6,441 nucleotides of DNA from Chloroflexi bacterium RBG_16_68_14. Its GTDB lineage: Bacteria; Chloroflexota; Dehalococcoidia; DSTF01; RBG-16-68-14. A program made the translations under genes and the position numbers. The notes under the pieces are model-generated. The model was not told where the DNA came from, ran no database searches, and was given only the letters and a program-made list of their open reading frames with translations. Shown here piece by piece: positions 1-5,329 of this stretch (position 1 is its first letter; every line of letters begins with the position of its first letter). The stretch lies in NCBI GenBank assembly GCA_001796995.1, contig MGOB01000082.1, positions 2,766-9,206 of the forward strand. The letters are read 5' to 3'.

Positions 1-498
1 GCTGAGCACCAGCCAGATGCTGTGCTCCAGCAGCGGCTCTCGCATCCGCTCCGACCAGCGCACCAGCCGCGCCTCCGGGCCCAGCCGCTGCCAGCCGAAC
101 CGCCCGATGCCGTAGCTGATAGTGTCGCCGATGATGGCGCCGGCGATGCCCAGCGGGATGGCGAGCCAGAAGGAGATCAGGCCATCGTGGGCGCTGAGGC
201 CGGCCAGCAGCATGACCAGCGTGCCGGGGAGGAGCGCGCCCAGGAAGACGGTATTCTCCAGGAGCGGCGCCAGGAACACCGTCAGATAGCCGTAGGACTC
301 GAAGAGGTCCTTGGTGAGACTGAGGGCCTGCTCCGTCAGCCAACTGAAGCTGCCGAAGAAGCGCTGCAGCGGCCCGATGGGGAGGAACCGGAGGACGAAG
401 AGCACGGCGGCGATGGCGACGATCCAGGCCAGCTCTCGCGTGCCCCAGCTCGGCCGCGGTGCGGCGGAGGGACGCTGCTCCTGGTCCGTGGCCTCCAT
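1..498 (-). CDS. DedA/VTT-domain membrane protein (C-terminus beyond left edge)
   Basis: The leftward frame from ATG at 498 stays open to the window edge, giving the first 166 residues. A polar N-terminus (1-22) is followed by a hydrophobic segment (about 24-40). The DedA core then begins: YGYLTVFLAPLLEN (69-82, conserved Glu at 81), the re-entrant-loop motif LLPGTLVMLLAG (89-100) and GAIIGDTISYGIGRFG (120-135), matching the family G-D-x-x-x-Y-x-I-G-R pattern. The second half, with the conserved arginines, lies outside. DedA proteins are inner-membrane proteins; some members flip undecaprenyl phosphate or other phospholipids, others support membrane homeostasis, and which applies here cannot be read. 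AGGGAG at 508-513 sits 7 nt before the ATG and supports this start. The gene follows another DedA gene by 32 bp, suggesting one transcript. The family call is firm; the substrate is unknown. Confidence 0.88.
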   Translation of the reverse strand, partial: MEATDQEQRPSAAPRPSWGTRELAWIVAIAAVLFVLRFLPIGPLQRFFGSFSWLTEQALSLTKDLFESYGYLTVFLAPLLENTVFLGALLPGTLVMLLAGLSAHDGLISFWLAIPLGIAGAIIGDTISYGIGRFGWQRLGPEARLVRWSERMREPLLEHSIWLVLS

Positions 499-530
499 CT
501 CGCTGCTCTCCCTGCCTCTCCCCGGGCTGG

Positions 531-1118
531 TTAGCTTTCCTCCACGCTCTGGGGCTCCGGCGCTTCGCCCCAGGCGCGCTTGACGTGACGGTAGACATAC
601 AAGGCTACCAGGACTGTGGCCACGATGAGAATGGGGATGTCCGCCGGGCGCATCCAATCGCGCAGCCGCTCCCAGTTCTCTCCCAGGACGAACCCGCCCC
701 AGGCCAGCCCCAGCGACCAGGGGAAGGACCCGGCGAAGGTGTAGGCGGTGAACTGCCAGACGGGCATTTTGGAGACGCCCGCCGGCAGGCTGACGAAGGT
801 GCGCACCACGGGCAAGAGCCGCGAAACGAAGACCGCCAGGTTCCCCCAGCGCCGGAAGAAGCGGTCCGCTAAGTCTAGGTCGTGGTGGGAGATGAGCACG
901 TAGCGCCCGTACTTGGCCACCAGGGGCCGCCCGCCCCAGGCGCCAACGTAGTAGGCCAGCAGCGATCCGGCGGTGTTCCCAACCGCGCCGAAGAGGGCGG
1001 CCAGCACCAGCCATTCCGCCCCCAGCCCTCGCTCCTTCACCAGCATCCAGCCTGCCAGGGGCATGATCAGCTCGCTGGGCAGGGGGATACAGGCGCTCTC
1101 GATAGCCATCAACCCCAC
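531..1118 (-). CDS. DedA family membrane protein (true start probably upstream)
   Basis: This is a canonical DedA (VTT/SNARE-associated) integral membrane protein. Numbered from the GTG at 1118, it shows GLMAIESACIPLPSELIMP (2-20, acidic residues E7 and E16), GAVGNTAGSLLAYYVG (44-59), the signature SRLLPVVRTFVSLPAG (99-114; R100 and R106 match the essential arginines described in E. coli YqjA/YghB), GSFPWSLGLAWGGFVLGENW (130-149) and a last helix at about 162-176. Likely role is lipid-carrier translocation or membrane homeostasis; the substrate cannot be told. The GTG start would remove the usual first helix: the frame stays open to a TGA at 1200-1202 and encodes family-like sequence (ALLTFIKNTYDTIEWPGVV). 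Initiation may therefore be at CTG 1193 (GAGGA about 10 nt upstream) or ATT 1181; no ATG, GTG or TTG lies between. The gene is probably the first of a two-gene DedA operon. Confidence 0.9.
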   Translation of the reverse strand: MGLMAIESACIPLPSELIMPLAGWMLVKERGLGAEWLVLAALFGAVGNTAGSLLAYYVGAWGGRPLVAKYGRYVLISHHDLDLADRFFRRWGNLAVFVSRLLPVVRTFVSLPAGVSKMPVWQFTAYTFAGSFPWSLGLAWGGFVLGENWERLRDWMRPADIPILIVATVLVALYVYRHVKRAWGEAPEPQSVEES

Positions 1119-1330
1119 GACGCCCGGCCATTCGATGGTGTCGTAGGTGTTTTTGATGAAAGTCAGCAGCGCTTCTTCAATCGCCTCGAGCAGGAGTCTT
1201 CAGTCCTCACAAGATAGGCTCGCGGGGCGGCGGCGCACGGTACCTCGTGCTCGCACGCACCATACATGATCGGTGAGGTGGGGTTTCACTGCAAGGATCG
1301 GTCGTGCAGGGCAGTGGACGGCCTGCGGCG

Positions 1331-2017
1331 TTAGCCGGGCGGCGTAGCTTCCGCCAGCGGCGCCTCCCGGCCGGCCAGCGGGTAGTCGTCGCCCCAGCGC
1401 GCCCGCTGGTCGGCGATGCGCTGGGCGAGGAGCTGGCGGAACTCGGGCGAGCGCAGTGGCGGCGTGGTCATGAGGACGGCGTCCTCCTGGTTATCGCTGT
1501 AGTAGCGGGGGCGCACGCCCACCCGGCGGAAGCCGTATTTCTCGTACAGGGAGCGAGCGGCGTGGCTGGAGATGCGGTACTCCAGGGTGACTTCGTTCTG
1601 CCCAGCCTCCAGCGCTGCCTCCAGTGCCAAGACCAGCAGCAGCTCGCCGATGCCCTGCCGGCGGTGCTCCTGCCTGACGGCGATGGTGACGATGTGGGCC
1701 TCTCCGATGGCGTACCAGAGGCCGACCAGGCCCAGGATGCGCTCGTGGGGCGGCTGCGGCGGGGAGCCAAAGAAGCGACGGAGCAGCCCGCCGACACCGC
1801 GCCTCAACCAAGCTTCGCCGGCCGTCTTCTCTGCACACGCATCCTCATCGAGCGGCTCGTAGGCCACCAGGTAGCGGGCCATCTTGTTCTTCAGCTCCCG
1901 CTGGTAGAGGGTCTGGGGCCAAATGCGGGGGAAGGACTGCCGCTCGATCTCCAGCACCTGGGGGATATCGTCCTCTCGCATGGGACGGATGCGGCAGCGG
2001 CGGGCGGCGACGCGCAT
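1331..2017 (-). CDS. rimI: RimI-type GNAT acetyltransferase (ribosomal protein S18-alanine N-acetyltransferase)
   Basis: This is a 228-residue GNAT-fold protein that should transfer an acetyl group from acetyl-CoA to an N-terminal amine, in RimI classically Ala1 of ribosomal protein S18, in the cytoplasm. N-terminal IRPMREDDIPQVLEIERQSFP (10-30) is typical of RimI. The acetyl-CoA loop is VRQEHRRQGIGELLL (114-128; Q/R-x-x-G-x-G/A). The C-terminal motif runs from LEYRISSHAARSLYEKYGF (145-163) to YYSDNQEDAVLM (172-183). About 36 residues (57-92) with Arg and Pro runs are inserted between the strands before VGLWYAIGEAHIVTIAV, and about 45 residues follow the GNAT core, so it is longer than the usual 150 or so. 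I prefer the ATG at 2017 over the in-frame ATG at 2050: GGAGGAG lies 5 nt upstream of 2017, while the other ATG falls inside a likely -10 element. The RimI family is clear; the actual substrate is inferred. Confidence 0.88.
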   Translation of the reverse strand: MRVAARRCRIRPMREDDIPQVLEIERQSFPRIWPQTLYQRELKNKMARYLVAYEPLDEDACAEKTAGEAWLRRGVGGLLRRFFGSPPQPPHERILGLVGLWYAIGEAHIVTIAVRQEHRRQGIGELLLVLALEAALEAGQNEVTLEYRISSHAARSLYEKYGFRRVGVRPRYYSDNQEDAVLMTTPPLRSPEFRQLLAQRIADQRARWGDDYPLAGREAPLAEATPPG

Positions 2018-2022
2018 GGGCG

Positions 2023-2029
2023 CTCCTCC
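2023..2029 (-). promoter_or_regulatory. Strong Shine-Dalgarno deciding the rimI start
   Basis: On the minus strand GGAGGAG lies 5 nt before the ATG at 2017. The alternative in-frame ATG at 2050 has no comparable site. This fixes the start 11 codons inside the longest frame. Confidence 0.75.
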
Positions 2030-2048
2030 GGGGATAGTGGGCCGTATC

Positions 2049-2057
2049 ATTCTACCA
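2049..2057 (-). promoter_or_regulatory. Candidate extended -10 promoter of rimI
   Basis: The minus strand reads TGGTAGAAT, which fits the extended -10 form TGnTATAAT with one mismatch in the hexamer. No good -35 is seen at the right distance, as is common for extended -10 promoters. Transcription would begin near 2042, leaving a leader of about 25 nt that contains the GGAGGAG ribosome site. Confidence 0.45.
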
Positions 2058-2105
2058 TGACCGCTGCCCCTGCACGAACCGGCGGGCAGAGCGCCCGATA
2101 GGCCA

Positions 2106-2135
2106 TAGACAGCACCTCGGCCGGTCGAGTACTAT
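2106..2135 (+). promoter_or_regulatory. Candidate sigma70 promoter for the DUF4389-SDR pair
   Basis: TAGACA (2106-2111, 5 of 6 to TTGACA) is followed after 18 bp by TACTAT (2130-2135, 4 of 6 to TATAAT). Transcription would begin around 2142, about 44 nt before the ATG at 2186. It lies back to back with the rimI promoter candidate in the divergent gap. Found by eye; moderate support only. Confidence 0.4.
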
Positions 2136-2185
2136 CAGCGAGAGGCCTAACCTGAGTGCTGGCATCCCCAGCAAGGAGGCAAGCC

Positions 2186-2806
2186 ATGGCGTACCCCGCT
2201 ACCTTCGACGTTCAACCCCCAACGGGCCAGCTCGATAAGGGCCAAGTAGTCCTGCGCATTGTGATCGTCTTGGTCATCGGCTGGCTCGCCAACTGGATCG
2301 TAGGCGCAGCGTACTGGCTGCTCCCGATCCTCGCCGCCGTGATGATCTCGCAGAAAGGCGCAGAGCAGTACCTGGCCAACGCCGAGAAGGGGCCTGTGCG
2401 TTGGATCCGATACCTCATGGGCTTCTACACGTACATCTCCCTGGCGAGCGACAAGCTGCCCTTCGACGACCCGGACAGCGTCAACTTCCACGTCCGCACG
2501 ACGGGCTCGCCCACCGTTGGCTCCGCGCTGCTGCGGATCATCCTGGCGATCCCGCACGCGCTCGTCCTGGGCATCCTCGGCATCGCGTTCGTCGTCGTCT
2601 GGATCATTGCCGCCATCTCGATCCTCATCAACGGCGTCTACCCGGACTGGGCGTTCAACTTCATCCGCGGCTACCTGCGCTGGAACGCCCGGCTCCTGGC
2701 CTACATGGCGTCGCTGGTGGACGAGTACCCGCCCTTCTCCTTCGAGAATGGTGCCGGTTCGCCCGCCCCCGCCAGCCCAGCGCCCCCGTCGCCATCGACG
2801 AGGTGA
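2186..2806 (+). CDS. DUF4389 domain membrane protein
   Basis: A 206-residue membrane protein of unknown function that resembles the DUF4389 family. It has hydrophobic stretches at about 21-55 (enough for two close helices) and 115-149. The C-terminal half shows the family pattern: LLRIILAIPHALVLGILG (115-132), NGVYPDW (149-155), FIRGYLRWNARLLAYMASLVDEYPPF (159-184). The first half carries a diverged version (VRWIRYLMGFYTYISLASDKLPFDD, 71-95), suggesting internal duplication. A Pro/Ala/Ser-rich tail (190-206) is probably disordered. I start at ATG 2186 because AAGGAGG (2173-2179) is 6 nt upstream, rather than at an in-frame GTG at 2156. The SDR gene begins 44 bp after the stop with no obvious terminator between, so co-transcription is likely. 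There is no basis to assign a biochemical role. Confidence 0.85.
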   Translation: MAYPATFDVQPPTGQLDKGQVVLRIVIVLVIGWLANWIVGAAYWLLPILAAVMISQKGAEQYLANAEKGPVRWIRYLMGFYTYISLASDKLPFDDPDSVNFHVRTTGSPTVGSALLRIILAIPHALVLGILGIAFVVVWIIAAISILINGVYPDWAFNFIRGYLRWNARLLAYMASLVDEYPPFSFENGAGSPAPASPAPPSPSTR

Positions 2807-2850
2807 CGCCGGGCCGGAGCGGCGGATGAACCATCCTTAGGAGCGCTGAG

Positions 2851-3609
2851 ATGCGTCTTGCGGGAAAGGTGGCGCTGGTCACGGGCGGCGCCTCCGGCAT
2901 CGGCCGCGGTGTGGCCATCCGCTTCGCCGAGGAGGGCGCAGATGTCGCCGTCGCCGACGTAAACCGGCAGGGCGCCGAGGAGACGGCGGCGGAGGTGCGC
3001 AGGCTCCAGACCCGCGGGCTGGCCATCGAGGCGGACGTCACCAGCCGAGCCGACTGCGAGCGCATCGTGCGGGAGACTGTCGCCTCCTTGGGCAAGCTGG
3101 ACATCTTCGTCGCCAACGCCGGTATCGGCCGGGGCGCGCCCTTCCTGGAGCTGGCCGAGGACGACTGGGAGGCGGTGATCCGCACCAACCTCACCGGCGT
3201 CTTCCTCTCCTGCCAGGCGGCGGCCCGCCAGATGATGGGGCAAGGGCACGGCGGCCGGATCATCACCATGGCCTCGGTGGCGGCGGAGAGGGCCATGGAG
3301 TGGATGGCCGCCTACTGCGCCTCCAAGGGCGCCGTGCGCATGCTGACGAAAGTGATGGCGCTGGAGCTGGCGCCCCACCGCATCACCGTCAACGCCATCG
3401 GCCCCGGCGTCATCGACACGCCGCTGGCGGCGCCCCTCATCGAGATGATGAAAGCCGCCCAGGCCGAGATCGCCCCCCTCGGCCGGGTGGGCGAGCCCAA
3501 GGACGTCGCCGACCTGGCCCTCTTCCTCGCCTCGGACGAGGCCGACTACGTCACCGGCGGCATCATCTTCGTGGACGGCGGGCTGGCCATCGGCCCGCGG
3601 CGGCGGTAA
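2851..3609 (+). CDS. Short-chain dehydrogenase/reductase (classical SDR)
   Basis: A 252-residue classical SDR with a Rossmann fold, catalysing NAD(P)-dependent oxidation of an alcohol or reduction of a carbonyl in the cytoplasm. The cofactor motif TGGASGIG is at 11-18. The acidic D36 after the second strand (VAVADV) favours NAD(H) over NADP(H). D62-V63 contacts adenine and the NAG motif is at 89-91. The catalytic tetrad is complete: N113, S142, Y155, K159 (YCASK). GPGVIDTP and the C-terminal DYVTGGIIFVDGG are standard. Length is typical. AGGAG (2839-2843), 7 nt before the ATG, supports the start. It resembles the FabG/glucose-dehydrogenase type, but a FabG role is not supported by neighbours because no fatty-acid genes are present. 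The substrate is unknown. It is probably co-transcribed with the DUF4389 gene. Confidence 0.93.
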   Translation: MRLAGKVALVTGGASGIGRGVAIRFAEEGADVAVADVNRQGAEETAAEVRRLQTRGLAIEADVTSRADCERIVRETVASLGKLDIFVANAGIGRGAPFLELAEDDWEAVIRTNLTGVFLSCQAAARQMMGQGHGGRIITMASVAAERAMEWMAAYCASKGAVRMLTKVMALELAPHRITVNAIGPGVIDTPLAAPLIEMMKAAQAEIAPLGRVGEPKDVADLALFLASDEADYVTGGIIFVDGGLAIGPRRR

Positions 3610-3618
3610 AAGCAGCCA

Positions 3619-3663
3619 GAATCACCGAACCACCTACAGGCGGCACCATTGGTTCTGCGGTTC
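3619..3663. repeat. Imperfect inverted repeat downstream of the SDR gene
   Basis: Positions 3619-3632 and 3650-3663 pair over 14 positions (11 Watson-Crick, one G-T), with a perfect GAACCA/TGGTTC core next to a 17-nt loop. It starts 10 bp after the SDR stop and could act as a 3' end or RNA-stability structure. It lacks a T-run, so it is not a convincing intrinsic terminator. Confidence 0.35.
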
Positions 3664-3678
3664 CGTAGTTCAGCGTTT

Positions 3679-3700
3679 CTAGGTAGGCTGCTGCGAAACT
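3679..3700 (+). repeat. Left arm of outer imperfect inverted repeat
   Basis: This 22-bp stretch matches the reverse complement of 5449-5469 at 18 positions with one 1-bp gap: CTAG, TA, CTG and a perfect TGCGAAACT. The two copies sit near the two borders of the A/T-richer block that holds fic and the nuclease gene. This may be the end of an acquired element; chance cannot be excluded. Confidence 0.4.
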
Positions 3701-3725
3701 CCTCGCAGATTACGCACAAATACCC

Positions 3726-3753
3726 TTGACACACGCGTAGAATCGTGTATACT
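3726..3753 (+). promoter_or_regulatory. Near-consensus sigma70 promoter of the fic gene
   Basis: A perfect TTGACA (3726-3731) and TATACT (3748-3753, 5 of 6 to TATAAT) are separated by 16 bp. Transcription would begin near 3760, about 30 nt before the fic ATG. It is the best promoter in the window and lies within the A/T-richer block, so fic is expressed independently of the upstream SDR gene. Confidence 0.75.
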
Positions 3754-3774
3754 CGTAGATGAAGCGATTACGCG
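3734..3774. promoter_or_regulatory. Inverted repeat around the fic -10: possible operator
   Basis: The arm at 3734-3745 (CGCGTAGAATCG) and the arm at 3765-3774 (CGATTACGCG) are reverse complements except for a 2-nt bulge (GA). They enclose the -10 hexamer and the expected transcription start. CGTAGA also occurs twice as a direct repeat (3736-3741 and 3754-3759). The placement would suit a repressor site, but no repressor gene is nearby; autoregulation through the winged-helix end of the Fic protein is one possibility. Confidence 0.35.
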
Positions 3775-3789
3775 CTGAGAAGGTGGTAT

Positions 3790-4929
3790 ATGCGCTTAAA
3801 CCTTTTCTACGACGAGGCCAACGAAGATCTTCAGTATCGAATCTCGTTCCTGGGGAATCGCCTCTATGCGGCCCGTACGATGGTACCCCAGGGGTTCGAG
3901 GGATTCTTTCAACAGTCTGCAAGGTACACGAGCGTTCATACGTCGACTGCAATCGAGGGTAATACCCTGGATTACGACGCGGCAATGGTCGTGCTGGTTG
4001 AGGGTGCAGACGAAGATCAACCGCTTGAGGTCGAGAAGGTCAATCTCGACGAGGCTTACGAGCTGATGGCATCCCTTGTGGAGGACAAGACGACCAAGAT
4101 CGACCAAGGCATCATCCGAACCATGAACTCCATCGTCTTGAAAGGCTTGCCTGATGCCAAGGCGAGGAATCGCGGCAAATTTCGCGTTGGACCTAGCCTC
4201 ATCGTCTCCGCCAGCACCGGAGAAGTCAGGTATCGCCCTCCCCCGCCCCAATGGGTACCTGACCTAATGAACAATTTTGTCGATGATCTGAATCGTTGGA
4301 TGCGAGAGTGCCCAGGACCGGTCGCGGCCGCGCTGGCGCACTTCGGCTTGATCTCAATTCATCCGTTCGATGACGGCAACGGCAGAACAGCACGGCTTGT
4401 AGCGGACATGATCCTAAACCTGACAGGCTTCGCTGCGGACGGCATGATTGCGATCAGCCAGGTATTCCATGACCGGCTCACCGAATACTACGACACCCTC
4501 AGGGAATCTCAGGGTGAGGAATTCAAGGAGGAAGTCGATGCTACGCCGTTTGTCCGCTTCCACACTGACGCGCTGGTGGGTGCAGCGATCATGCTGGAGG
4601 AGCACGCCATCAGGTTTCACAAGCAGCAGGATCAGTTCGCCCGCAGATTCGATGGCGTGCTTAATCAGCGGCAGATCATGGGACTAATGTTCATGACGAG
4701 CCTCGGGCCCGTCTCGACATCGCATTATGCCCGCTTGACGAAAAGCTCTCAGGCCACGGCCCTCAGCGACTTGAACATGCTCGTTCAGAAACAACTCGTG
4801 GCCCGAGAAGGCGCTGGCAGAAACACTAGGTACCGGGTTTATCCGGGCGTGCTGAATGTGGCAGAAAGCAGCTTGAGCCGAGAGGGGGTACCGAAACAAG
4901 GTCAGGATTTCAAGCCCGCTCCGAACTGA
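3790..4929 (+). CDS. Fic family protein (class II, self-inhibited AMPylator type) with C-terminal winged helix
   Basis: A 379-residue Fic-domain protein. Fic enzymes usually transfer AMP from ATP to hydroxyl side chains of target proteins. The active-site motif HPFDDGNGRTAR is intact (191-202; catalytic His191, metal-binding Asp195, Asn197, Arg199). N-terminal to it, S52-T-A-I-E56-G57 matches the inhibitory motif [S/T]xxxE[G/N], so this is class II, whose own helix places a Glu to block productive ATP binding. This explains the lack of a separate antitoxin. The flap region is near 138-151. A winged-helix-like domain follows (about 290-352), then a short polar tail. Length is typical for Fic-wHTH proteins. 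Start ATG 3790 has AAGG 6 nt upstream. The gene has its own promoter and terminator. It is visibly richer in A/T and has different codon choice from the SDR and FAD genes, suggesting transfer. The protein target is unknown. Confidence 0.93.
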   Translation: MRLNLFYDEANEDLQYRISFLGNRLYAARTMVPQGFEGFFQQSARYTSVHTSTAIEGNTLDYDAAMVVLVEGADEDQPLEVEKVNLDEAYELMASLVEDKTTKIDQGIIRTMNSIVLKGLPDAKARNRGKFRVGPSLIVSASTGEVRYRPPPPQWVPDLMNNFVDDLNRWMRECPGPVAAALAHFGLISIHPFDDGNGRTARLVADMILNLTGFAADGMIAISQVFHDRLTEYYDTLRESQGEEFKEEVDATPFVRFHTDALVGAAIMLEEHAIRFHKQQDQFARRFDGVLNQRQIMGLMFMTSLGPVSTSHYARLTKSSQATALSDLNMLVQKQLVAREGAGRNTRYRVYPGVLNVAESSLSREGVPKQGQDFKPAPN

Positions 4930-4944
4930 GCGGGCTTGTTTTGT
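4912..4944 (+). terminator. Intrinsic terminator overlapping the fic stop codon
   Basis: A perfect 10-bp stem, AAGCCCGCTC (4912-4921) with GAGCGGGCTT (4928-4937), encloses a 6-nt loop and is followed by GTTTTGT. The fic TGA (4927-4929) is inside the hairpin, so the stem encodes the last residues of the protein. It should separate fic from the nuclease cassette that starts 4 bp later. Confidence 0.8.
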
Positions 4945-4948
4945 AGAA

Positions 4949-4976
4949 CTTTGACAATCGAATAGGCTGCCTGGGC
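4949..4976 (+). repeat. Left arm of 28-bp inverted repeat flanking the nuclease gene
   Basis: This arm matches the reverse complement of 5291-5318 at 27 of 28 positions; 4954-4976 is exact over 23 bp and begins ACAATCGAATAGGCTGCC. The single difference is G4953, which makes TTGACA here where the other arm reads TTAACA. It lies between the fic terminator and the nuclease ribosome site (4984-4989). Confidence 0.9.
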
Positions 4977-4997
4977 GTTCCCGAAGGAGCAGTAGAT

Positions 4998-5279
4998 ATG
5001 GTTACCACTACATCAGCTTTCGTCGTCGAAGTGATCGACGGCGACACCTTCAAAATACGCTCAGGAGAGCACGTGCGCCTGAGCGACGTGTGCGCCCCTG
5101 AGAAGGGGCAACCCGGCTGGGATGCGGCACGGAGTCGTCTCGCCCAACTGGTGCTGCACGAAACGGTTACCCTCCAAGTCGTCGCTACAGACACCTACGG
5201 TCGGCTGGTCGCCGACGTCTGGGTCGGTAGCGCCCACGCTAACGCCGCGATGCGGCGATACGGCTACACTTGTAGCTAA
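4998..5279 (+). CDS. Small staphylococcal-nuclease-like (SNase/thermonuclease family) protein
   Basis: A 93-residue protein matching the SNase fold (PF00565 type), which in active members cuts DNA and RNA with Ca2+. VIDGDTF (12-18) gives D16, equivalent to D21 of S. aureus nuclease. VRLSDVCAPE (26-35) gives R27 (R35) and E35 (E43). DTYGRLVADV (65-74) gives R69 (R87). The metal ligand D40 is replaced by C32, so metal binding and activity are uncertain. No signal peptide or membrane segment is seen, so it is cytoplasmic if expressed. It is shorter than the usual 110-150 residues and ends just after the conserved AMRRYGY (84-90). AAGGAG (4984-4989), 8 nt before the ATG, supports the start. No complete promoter is visible between the fic terminator and the ATG. 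The gene sits inside a 28-bp inverted repeat, with 21 bp before the start and 11 bp after the stop. Confidence 0.85.
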   Translation: MVTTTSAFVVEVIDGDTFKIRSGEHVRLSDVCAPEKGQPGWDAARSRLAQLVLHETVTLQVVATDTYGRLVADVWVGSAHANAAMRRYGYTCS

Positions 5280-5281
5280 CC

Positions 5282-5293
5282 GGCAGGCCTGCC
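5282..5293. repeat. 12-bp perfect palindrome after the nuclease stop
   Basis: GGCAGGCCTGCC reads the same on both strands and overlaps the inner end of the right repeat arm by 3 bp. An alternative small hairpin, GCCTG with CAGGC (5287-5298), overlaps it. It could serve as a protein-binding site or a weak 3' structure; no T-run follows. Confidence 0.5.
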
Positions 5294-5318
5294 CAGGCAG
5301 CCTATTCGATTGTTAAAG
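5291..5318 (-). repeat. Right arm of 28-bp inverted repeat flanking the nuclease gene
   Basis: Reverse-complement copy of 4949-4976, with 27 of 28 positions matching (T5314 is the difference). It begins 12 bases after the end of the nuclease stop codon. Confidence 0.9.
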
Positions 5319-5329
5319 GACGCTGCCAG

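Larger units (their letters stand above)
4949..5318. mobile_element. Possible minimal inverted-repeat cassette carrying the nuclease gene
   Basis: A 370-bp unit bounded by the 28-bp inverted repeats and containing only a ribosome site and the SNase-like ORF. The arrangement resembles a cargo-bearing MITE or an invertible segment. There is no transposase or recombinase in the window and I see no convincing target-site duplication next to the arms. Calling it mobile is inference; the repeat itself is directly visible. Confidence 0.45.

Noticed and set aside
22..534. Plus-strand open frame of 170 codons at the left edge
   Set aside because: It lies opposite the DedA-family frame on the minus strand, which has clear family motifs. 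The plus-strand product is a Gln/Arg/Glu-rich low-complexity sequence typical of an antisense shadow in high-GC DNA.
1203..1330. Promoter or terminator between rimI and the DedA gene
   Set aside because: Only weak 5-bp hairpins (1235-1250, 1306-1326) and a poor TATGGT without a matching -35 were found on the minus strand; nothing strong enough to annotate.
2018..2050. Earlier rimI start at ATG 2050
   Set aside because: It lies inside the likely -10 element and lacks a ribosome site; GGAGGAG directs initiation to 2017.
2661..3378. Long minus-strand open frames opposite the DUF4389 and SDR genes
   Set aside because: Products are Ser/Arg/His-rich without recognisable motifs, and the opposite strand carries intact SDR catalytic residues.
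3691..3708. CTGCGA/TCGCAG hairpin as a terminator for the SDR gene
   Set aside because: Only a 6-bp stem and no T-run follows; it also coincides with the outer repeat arm, which explains the sequence better.
3654..3710. tRNA-like stretch (TTCCGTAGTTCAGC...GGTAG)
   Set aside because: It resembles an acceptor plus D-arm, but the D-stem does not pair, and there is no anticodon arm or GTTCGAATC-type T-arm after it.
3759..3962. Small ORF overlapping the start of fic as a possible antitoxin
   Set aside because: It overlaps fic out of frame for most of its length and has no known antitoxin motif. Fic is class II with an internal inhibitory motif, so no separate antitoxin is needed.
5291..5320. Integron attC site at the right cassette arm (GTTAAAG-like core)
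   Set aside because: The heptamer does not fit GTTRRRY at its last position, and the repeats flank the ORF rather than forming one folded site downstream of it. The similarity to a gene cassette is only in layout.
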